NCBI GenBank assembly: GCA_902806565.1
Contig: CADCXA010000017.1
Span: forward strand, 62,001-126,000
Reading direction: 5' to 3'
Origin: Hypoxylon rubiginosum
Taxonomy: Eukaryota; Ascomycota; Sordariomycetes; Xylariales; Hypoxylaceae
Length of the DNA stretch: 64,000 bases
Part shown: piece by piece, positions 55,334 through 64,000 of the stretch
How the letters are laid out: every line of letters begins with the position of its first letter
Numbering within the stretch: position 1 is the first letter of the stretch
Notes under the pieces: model-generated
Database searches by the model: none
What the model saw: only the letters and a program-made list of their open reading frames with translations
What the model was told of the DNA's origin: nothing
Position numbers and translations under genes: made by a program

Positions 55334-58300
55334 ATTCAAGATGATTCAGGTCTCAGTGGGATATGATGAACGGAGGAGAGGACTCTCAAAAAGGGGGAGG
55401 GGGGTGATTACAGTACACAAGGCAAACGTGGAAACTGAGGATGAGCGGGAGGGGGGCAAGCTGGATCCTTTTATAAGACAGGAAATCTCGGTCGATGCTC
55501 TAGCCTATCGACTCTGGTTAACCAAAGTTGACTGGTAAGGTATCCCATTGGTGGGCTGGAGATAGTGCAAGTTGCAGGAGTCAGAGAAGGTACTGGATGG
55601 ATGCCGGATGGCGGAACCAATCGACAAGTATCTTCAAGCCATCCCCCTTCCCGTATTTCCCCTTTGAGCGGATCCCCATAGTTATGGAAGACGGGATAGG
55701 CCCGTTGGTCGTTGGACAAAGGTAAAAGCTCGAAACTAGACAAGGCTTAATTACATTGTCCGTCATACATTTCAGGGCCGGGGTGGGTGATGGGAGAATA
55801 TGGTGAATATCAGGAGATGACTCGGTGAATCTCGGTGTTGTGAAGGATCCACCTAGGCCGGGAACGTGGATTCGGAGCTATACGGCCTAACATTCCAGGG
55901 CCGGATCATTGCGATTTTCCTTTTAACGCCGATATTGATGTCAATGGCGAGGCACAAGCGAGAAAGGATTTAATTGCGATGTAATCCCATAGTTCCGTAG
56001 CGGGAATTCTCGTAGAAAGCTCGTTATGACGTTGAAGACTGGAGTCGGGGGAGAGAAAAAAAAAGGTCAGGTCAAGTGCTCACAGGTGGTTGTATGTAAA
56101 AAAGTCGAAAATTCACCCCTTACCCTTTGCTACGTCCACTGTAACCTCTGCACCCTTGACCCTGGAGACCCTGGAGACCCTGGAGACCATTGACCATTAG
56201 CCATTTACGTCCCACTGGTGGGTCCACGAGCCGCAACGCAACTTTCAGGGTCCCGCTCTTTAAAGGGAGTGTTGGGTGTGGGACGAACAAATGCTGAAGG
56301 AAAGAAAAGAAAAGATAATCTCACGATTAGACTTACTTGATCCGGTAAGACCCGAGTAAGTGGGAGCCAGTGATTCAAAGGCTTTTAAAGCCTAATTCGT
56401 AACGTAGACGCTCAGGTTTCATTTTGTTTCCGGACCTGCAGAGTAAAGTGACGTTAGATGATAGATGATATGGTATATGGCTTATGCAAGTTGCTGATAT
56501 GAGAAGAGTATGTGGGTGGCGATTTCAAAGCACATCACCTACCATGCACCGATACATCATTATCACCACCGATCCCGCTCCATTCTTTTCCTTTTTTAAA
56601 CAAGCCTCGCCTTCGAAAATGTAAAAATTAGAAAAGAAAAAGAAGAAAAGCGGAAGGCGATGAGTAAGGTAGGAATCTTGGCGAGCCTACGAGCCTGATC
56701 TTGGTCTGGTGCTTGTCGACAAAACGCCTGAACGCCAGACAACTTAACGCCAGCGCCAATGCGGGCTTAACCGGCGCTCTAATCGCTCTAGTCGTCTCGT
56801 GCGGTCTTGTGGGACTGACAAGAAAAAGGATGACGGGGGGTACAAGCCCTCGCGAGCTGGGCTGGCGGGCTGGCAACCTGACAAGTCGCTCAGCAAGTAC
56901 CCTGTCCTCATGTACCTCGTTGATCTCCCGGCTGATCTTGTCCACCATCCATTCTCTGGTCTGCTTAGGTACGGTAGTCGGCCAGATAGAAGGGGAGCAG
57001 GTCTTGGCAGCCAAAATACCTCGCCATGTTAGACCCTTTGAGCAAGCCACATTTTCGGTGACTCGGCGAAACAAAGGGATCATCTCGATGGGGGGTTAGG
57101 CCTTCATATTCTTGGCTTGCTCCATTGTCTTAAATGGGTGCAGAATATCATTAGGGTGCCTGGATATTTCGATCTTGCGATTAAGACCGTGTTAATCGAC
57201 TAGACTCCATGCTTTCGAAGTTTCCAAAAATCTGACGATCCGGAGCCGCCGCCGCGGAAGGTGTTTCTCGATACGAAATGGTTTCTTTTTTTTACCCTGA
57301 CAATCCCACTATAAAAGTTGATGGAAGAAAGTCAAAGAAAACTAGCTCGGGCGGCATCTTAATGGAAAGCTCAGCTCTCGTGCTTTCGGTGACGCGAGCT
57401 CTACTATTCGCGTTGCGAATTCCACGAGCCTAATCTAGCTTGGCGGGTACTAATACGATGTAAGTTAGCCTGGTCCCATTGCCGTCCCAGCTGCTGTGAT
57501 CCCTGAAATCCCTGAACGAAGCTACAGCAGCATCCTAGCACACACTAATACCCTCGTCATTTTGTACTGCAGGGCTCTTATCGATACGTCGGGAATAAGG
57601 AATTTTTATAACCTCGGTGTTCAAATCGGTCTCGTTACCTATCCTATCCTACGGCAACAAACACTGACTATCTTTGATCTTTGACAGCCCGGCCAGGTAA
57701 CTAATATTGGCTAAGAGGCAAATTTTGGCGGCCGGGAAAAATGGCAGAAGCAGACAAATGGGAAGGCAGGCCACAGGCAGAGACTGGCAGACAGACAGAC
57801 TGACTGACCGGCTGGCTGAACGTTCAATGTTTCACCATTACGACTTTGTTGACCATTTGAAATCTCCCAAGTACTCCGGCCCGCGTACGCAAAGATACAA
57901 TTGCGGGAGATCCCAAATCATCAATGATCTACCAGAGAACTGATAACTCGCGAGGGAATCGCCACCAAATCTGCTATATCCGCCATGGCCTAGTGTATGG
58001 AACCCCTTTTAACAGAGTACCAATGCTATTCCGATAGGGACGGGACGGGGCAGGACACAGCGACCAGCTTTGCGATCCACCTGGACACTCTCCAATCTAC
58101 TGGAATAGGGGGAGGCACCAGGAGGGTCTGGCTAGGAGAAACTATCGATCACTTGTTACTTGTCAATGGGTACCGCAACACCATTAGACTAGGGAAAGTG
58201 TCCGACCTCGAGCACCGTGCACACCCGTGGGCCGTGAAGGGCTTCGCAGCTGGAAGCTGTGGGAGAGAGAGCTTACTGACCATCATCCCCTGATTGGCCC

Positions 58301-59029
58301 TCCCAACTATAGGAGGCTTGGGTACGTCATACGCTGATGTATGCCTACCCTAAGGTATCGTAACAATTTCTATTTTGTATTTCAGTTTCTATATTTTTTT
58401 TTTAATCAACGTAAGGCTACAGAAAGGGATGGTGACACGGCATGTGCCACACCTTGACGTATATTTATTAAATATTCGCCCGGTCACTGGGTAGCTTTTC
58501 TGTGTGCCTGACAAATTAGTGTGTTTCGGAGACGCGAATCATGATTGGCTCGTCTCCTTCATACTACGCACGACGACGTCCGGATACGCGGAATCCTTCC
58601 GTTTCGAGCGACACGAATATCCAGTGTAGCCGGAGCTCTGTTAAGGGGGGTAATGGAACACCACTAGGCAAGCGGCCCGAATAACGAAGTTGATGATCAA
58701 GCTCGACACCTCATGAACTTTTTTTTGGAGTATTTTTATTTTCTTCATTGATATTTCTTTTTTGCCATTTCATCATGCTCTACTGTACATTACCAGGAAC
58801 GACGTAGAGAGTAGTAGAGGGGAGATCAACGAGCTCAGGGGGGTCGAGTGTACATGAGCTTGAATATAGTACATATAATTTGTAATCCGAATTCCCGTAT
58901 AAGCAAGAACTCATGAGAGAACGCCATTTTCCCCTTTACCGGCTATGAAAAAAAAAGCAAAGCCGAAGAACTCGTTCTATCTCTTTAGTGCATTTAAAAC
59001 CAGCCCCCTCACATAACCCGGTACCATAT
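55334..59029. other. Gene-free interval of 3.7 kb
   Basis: The MFS promoter on the left and the EF-Tu 3' region on the right. It holds a 9-bp tandem repeat (56161-56187) and a short gaca/gact-rich run near 57,790-57,812. A 132-codon frame at 56701-57099 starts without ATG and is not called. Confidence 0.55.
56161..56187. repeat. 9-bp tandem repeat, three exact copies
   Basis: cctggagac occurs three times in a row, with a fourth partial match (accctgga) just upstream. It is in gene-free DNA. Confidence 0.8.
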
Positions 59030-60973
<1,944 letters not shown>

Positions 60974-62152
60974 CTACGTAATATCGAACGTCGGCGCATC
61001 TCCATCTGCGGACTCTTCCAGCGACCATAGCATGAGACCAGACTCTATGTCACCAGTAAGCCCCTCGTCGTGCTTCTTCCCGTCCTTCACGAACTCCGGC
61101 TTGCCCGCCCTCCAGGTGACCCAGTTCTCCGCCCTCACGCCCTCGGGCGCCCTCAGGATACCCATCGCGACGTTCAGGACCTCGCAGCTCACGGCGGGGC
61201 TCCTGTCCGCCGCCTTCACGAACACCGTGGCGCCGCAGCGCCCGCAGAATCCCCTCAGCACCCGGTCCGACGACCTGTAGGTCCGCATCGTCCCGAGGCG
61301 CAGGTCCGGCGGCACCACGGGCTCCAGCACGACGCGCGGGACCAGCATCCATGGCGTGAAGTGCGCGCTCGTCACCAGCCGGCTCTCGGTGCTGAAGTCG
61401 ATGTAGGCCTTCCACTTGTTCTTGTCAACGGGGGAGATGAACCGGCTCATGTAGCAGTTCTCCCTCACGGCCGCGCCGGGCCGCGGGATCGTGAACGAGA
61501 CGCCGCCGCAGCAGCACCGGGCGCGCAGCCTCGGCTCGCCGTCCGGGCCCACCTCGGGCTCATACGTAGGCGCAACCTCGCCGAAGGGCTGGTACTCCAC
61601 CAGCCTCCCTTCGTCTCCCTCCCTGCTCGGGAGGTGCCAGTCCAGCAGGCCGCCGTCGCCCGTGCTGACCGGGAACGCGAGGCCGGTGAACTTCCAGAAC
61701 TTCTTGTCGAACAGCGCGGTCTCGACGGCGAACAGGTCCCGCGACCTGTCCTCGATGCCGTGGCGCGCGCCGCACGTCCGGCAGAACCAGCGGACCTCCT
61801 CGTCGCGCGCGGTGCCGGGGATCTGGAAGGCCTGCAGGAACGCGGGGTTGTAGCTGTCGGGCGGCCTGTGACCGGCCATGGTGACGTGGAAGCCGCCGAA
61901 GGAGCCGTACGCGACCCGGCATACGGTGCAGCTGCAGATGTGGGCGTTGAGCGGAAGGATGTCGGCTGCCAGCTTGAGGGTGGCATGTATGTTCCCGCAG
62001 TGGCACCGCGCGACAAAAGTCTCTGGCTGGCGTTTGTAATGCATTCCCATGTTCATGAAAATGTCAGCTATTTCGTCCCGATTCAAGGTCCCGTCTTCTA
62101 TCTTACCAATCCATGCCTCTTTATGGCTCACGAGGTCGGAGTTGGAAGACAT
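60974..62152 (-). CDS. Tandem GFA (CENP-V/glutathione-dependent formaldehyde-activating-like) domain protein
   Basis: A single exon encodes 392 residues. Domain 1 has the full zinc-ligand pattern of the GFA fold: RCHCG (Cys50, Cys52), CSCTVC (Cys73, Cys75, Cys78) and CRTCG (Cys124, Cys127). Domain 2 repeats it with RCCCGG (Cys213-215) and CGRCG (Cys303, Cys306), but the middle motif is reduced to NCYMSRF with only Cys233. Single GFA domains are common; a two-domain chain with one weakened site suggests one catalytic or metal-binding half and one structural half (inference). The substrate is unknown; the formaldehyde label comes from the founding family member and should not be taken literally. 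The body of the gene is very GC-rich, while both ends are not. Confidence 0.87.
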   Translation of the reverse strand: MSSNSDLVSHKEAWIGKIEDGTLNRDEIADIFMNMGMHYKRQPETFVARCHCGNIHATLKLAADILPLNAHICSCTVCRVAYGSFGGFHVTMAGHRPPDSYNPAFLQAFQIPGTARDEEVRWFCRTCGARHGIEDRSRDLFAVETALFDKKFWKFTGLAFPVSTGDGGLLDWHLPSREGDEGRLVEYQPFGEVAPTYEPEVGPDGEPRLRARCCCGGVSFTIPRPGAAVRENCYMSRFISPVDKNKWKAYIDFSTESRLVTSAHFTPWMLVPRVVLEPVVPPDLRLGTMRTYRSSDRVLRGFCGRCGATVFVKAADRSPAVSCEVLNVAMGILRAPEGVRAENWVTWRAGKPEFVKDGKKHDEGLTGDIESGLMLWSLEESADGDAPTFDIT

Positions 62153-62980
62153 GATGACTTTGCGTTTGCGAGAAAAGAACTTGGTTCAGAAGTAGGTCAT
62201 CTCGGGGTGGATACGGATGTATAGGTAACCCCTTTAATGGCTACCTAGGTACCTGCCTTCTTCATGTTTAGGACAACTGGCATTGCTTCGTGAAAACAAA
62301 TGGTGACATTAGGGCTCAAGCAAATAGCAAACCCTGCAAGCCAGACGAGACAAGCCCAAATCTAAAGCGTCCAACATGAAGTAAGAAGATATACAATATA
62401 ACACATTGATGCTTTCATTCATTTTGCCGGCAATAAGTGGTTGATATATGACTGAATAGGGCAAAACGAACAGCCATTGTAAGTAATGCCAACATCAATC
62501 TCACTTCTCGTCTATAGCTTGTTCATCCAGTTATCATCTGCGGAAACCACGACACAGTAAGAGGCATACTCTGTTTCCCTAGGTTTGACCCTTGTGAATA
62601 TTTCAAATGCTGCATGCTTCGTTGTAATATCCCATCTACCGTGCCTAGAGTGAAGAGAGGCAATATGCAGTGTACGGCTCAGAGTGTATACTGAAATCTT
62701 GAGATACGAGTAGCATCTCTAGGAGCTCGCGATGTTACCCGGAGACTTTATGGTTAGAACTCCTACACGTATACCATAAGACTCGAACTAGATCTTACTC
62801 AAAGATACCTTAAGTAGGCAGGCTATATCTGATAAGTCTCGTAGGACACCATAGACTCCTGTCACTACTTCGTAAACTCTAAAAGGGGGCTTTGTCCCCT
62901 ATCCACGTAAGGTAGATACAAACGTGACTGTCCTATTTCCCTGAGATAGCATTTGTATATTCTAACTCAATGCTCTCCCA
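62153..62980. other. Gene-free interval
   Basis: 5' flank of the GFA gene and 3' flank of the hydrolase gene. No gene or repeat is seen. Confidence 0.6.
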
Positions 62981-64000
62981 TCACCTACCGCAGGTCTGTT
63001 GACCATTAACGTGCAACATCGCGGAGTTCAGCATCACCTCTCGAAGCGGATTGTGGTAATCGAACTGCTGCACGAACGCCTCCGACCTCCCGAGGTGCGT
63101 CCGAAGATTCCCGTAAGCCGTCATAGCGCCGACCTCCTCGTCCGTCTTCCCGTCCCAGATCTCCTCGCTCTCAATCTCGGCGCGGAGACGGCCGTCGGCG
63201 TCCGGACGCGCCCCTACGACGCGGAGCGACTTCCAGGGCCGCTCGTCGCACTCGCAGGTCGCCCACTCGCCCGAGTCGTCCGAGTCGAACCGCGGCGCGG
63301 GCGGCAGGATGCCCTGGTCGAGGTAGGCCCGGATGTGGTTGATGGTGCAGAGGGAGACGCACGAGAGCGTGCAGTGGCCCATGGCGTTCTGCTCCACGAT
63401 GCTCGCGGTCGCGAACTTGCGCGTCATCTTGAGGGCGGAGTGCAGGGGCGTGACGGGGTCGAGGCGGTTGGACAGGAATAGGATGGGGAAGCTCGTATTG
63501 ATGGGGGCCGGCTTATGAGCCGGGTTGTCGTCCCAACGCATAGGAGGGTCTTTTGCTTCGATGTCCCAACCGTTGCAGGGGAGATTAAACCCAACGTTCA
63601 TCCACTGGCCTTGTTAGAACGAACCTATCCGTGCGGTAGTCGGATATCACTCACTACATCAGCAAATGAAGAATACGAGGCCATCTCCTCAAAACGCTTT
63701 TGGAGCGTGTCGACATCATCGTTGAGCTACTTAATGTTAGGGGCACTCTTGAAGAAAACTTTGCTAGAGATTGGGGGTCATATACATACCTTATATCGCT
63801 TATCGCTACATCCGATCACCTTTTGGGCATCATCTGGCCACACAGGCAGGGACAAGTTATGGCAGAGCAGCGTTGATATCGGCGCTGCCACGATCGTATC
63901 TAGCTGGCCGTCGACGAGCGCCTTCAAGATGGTAGCAACGAGCGGGAAGCCGGGGATCGGAGCATACAACGCCGAGAATATGATCATCTTGATGTCGCTA
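62981..64000 (-). CDS. Serine hydrolase, S33 / TAP-like C-terminal part (5' end outside window)
   Basis: Three exons are visible on the minus strand (64000-63790, 63726-63655, 63604-62981); the gene continues past the right edge, so the nucleophile region is not seen. The C-terminal part matches the TAP-like (tripeptidyl aminopeptidase) domain of alpha/beta hydrolases: PILFLSNRLDPVTPLHSALKM contains the acid (Asp), and the catalytic His is in NAMGHCTLS, followed by CVSLCTINHIRAYLDQGILP. Such proteins cleave N-terminal peptides or small esters and are often secreted; secretion cannot be judged here. Introns are 63 and 50 bp; the second acceptor was chosen because it keeps frame (VWMNVGFNLPC). 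Coding GC is high between about 63,070 and 63,440. Confidence 0.85.

Noticed and set aside
56701..57099. 132-codon plus-strand frame with one hydrophobic segment
   Set aside because: It opens at a non-ATG codon and has no family resemblance.
61070..62224. Plus-strand 384-codon frame opposite the GFA-domain gene
   Set aside because: Shadow frame; the zinc-ligand cysteines identify the minus strand as coding.

Overview
The window is nuclear DNA of a filamentous ascomycete (Pezizomycotina, most likely Sordariomycetes; inferred from gene content and intron style, not from a marker gene). Introns are short (about 50-120 bp in most genes) with GTAAGT-like donors and occasional CTAAC/CTAAT branch points. 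Genes are monocistronic, sit on both strands, and are separated by gene-free stretches of up to about 6.6 kb. I support 18 protein genes (two cut by the window edges) and two tRNA genes.

Layout. 1-10.4 kb: a very large 5'-truncated GMC (cholesterol-oxidase-type) oxidoreductase fused to an alpha/beta hydrolase, then a chromodomain protein with an HDA2/3-like domain and a coiled coil. 12-16.5 kb: COX6 (cytochrome c oxidase subunit VI/Va) and a fatty-acid elongase (ELO). 17.5-28 kb: a type II membrane protein with a lectin-like ectodomain, a secreted ferritin-like Rds1 protein, a 93-residue six-cysteine secreted protein, and an uncharacterised membrane protein. 28-41.6 kb: mostly gene-free, with one disordered Ser-rich protein gene, tRNA-Ala(TGC) and an intron-containing tRNA-Leu(AAG). 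41.6-47.3 kb: a compact housekeeping block: Dsc1/Tul1 membrane E3 ubiquitin ligase, a tiny HSBP1-like gene split over three exons, a KDEL-tailed protein disulfide isomerase and ribosomal protein S29. 49-55.3 kb: an NRPS-like A-T-reductase convergent with an MFS transporter, a plausible minimal secondary-metabolism pair. 59-64 kb: mitochondrial EF-Tu, a double GFA-domain protein, and the C-terminal part of an S33/TAP-like hydrolase that runs off the right edge.

How genes may work together (inference). The NRPS-like enzyme could make an aldehyde or alcohol from an acid substrate and the transporter could export it. Dsc1, HSBP1-like and PDI lie side by side and all concern protein quality control. 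COX6 and EF-Tu are both mitochondrial and both have CCAAT pentamers upstream in the same orientation. The lectin-like protein, Rds1-like protein and small secreted protein are cell-surface or secreted products.

A recurring oddity is base-composition mosaicism inside genes: several reading frames switch abruptly between about 45-50% GC and over 70% GC (for example near 3380, 26000-26500 and 42370). I found no CRISPR array, no intact transposon and no rRNA gene. Splice sites were assigned by hand; for every complete spliced gene the exon lengths sum to a whole number of codons.
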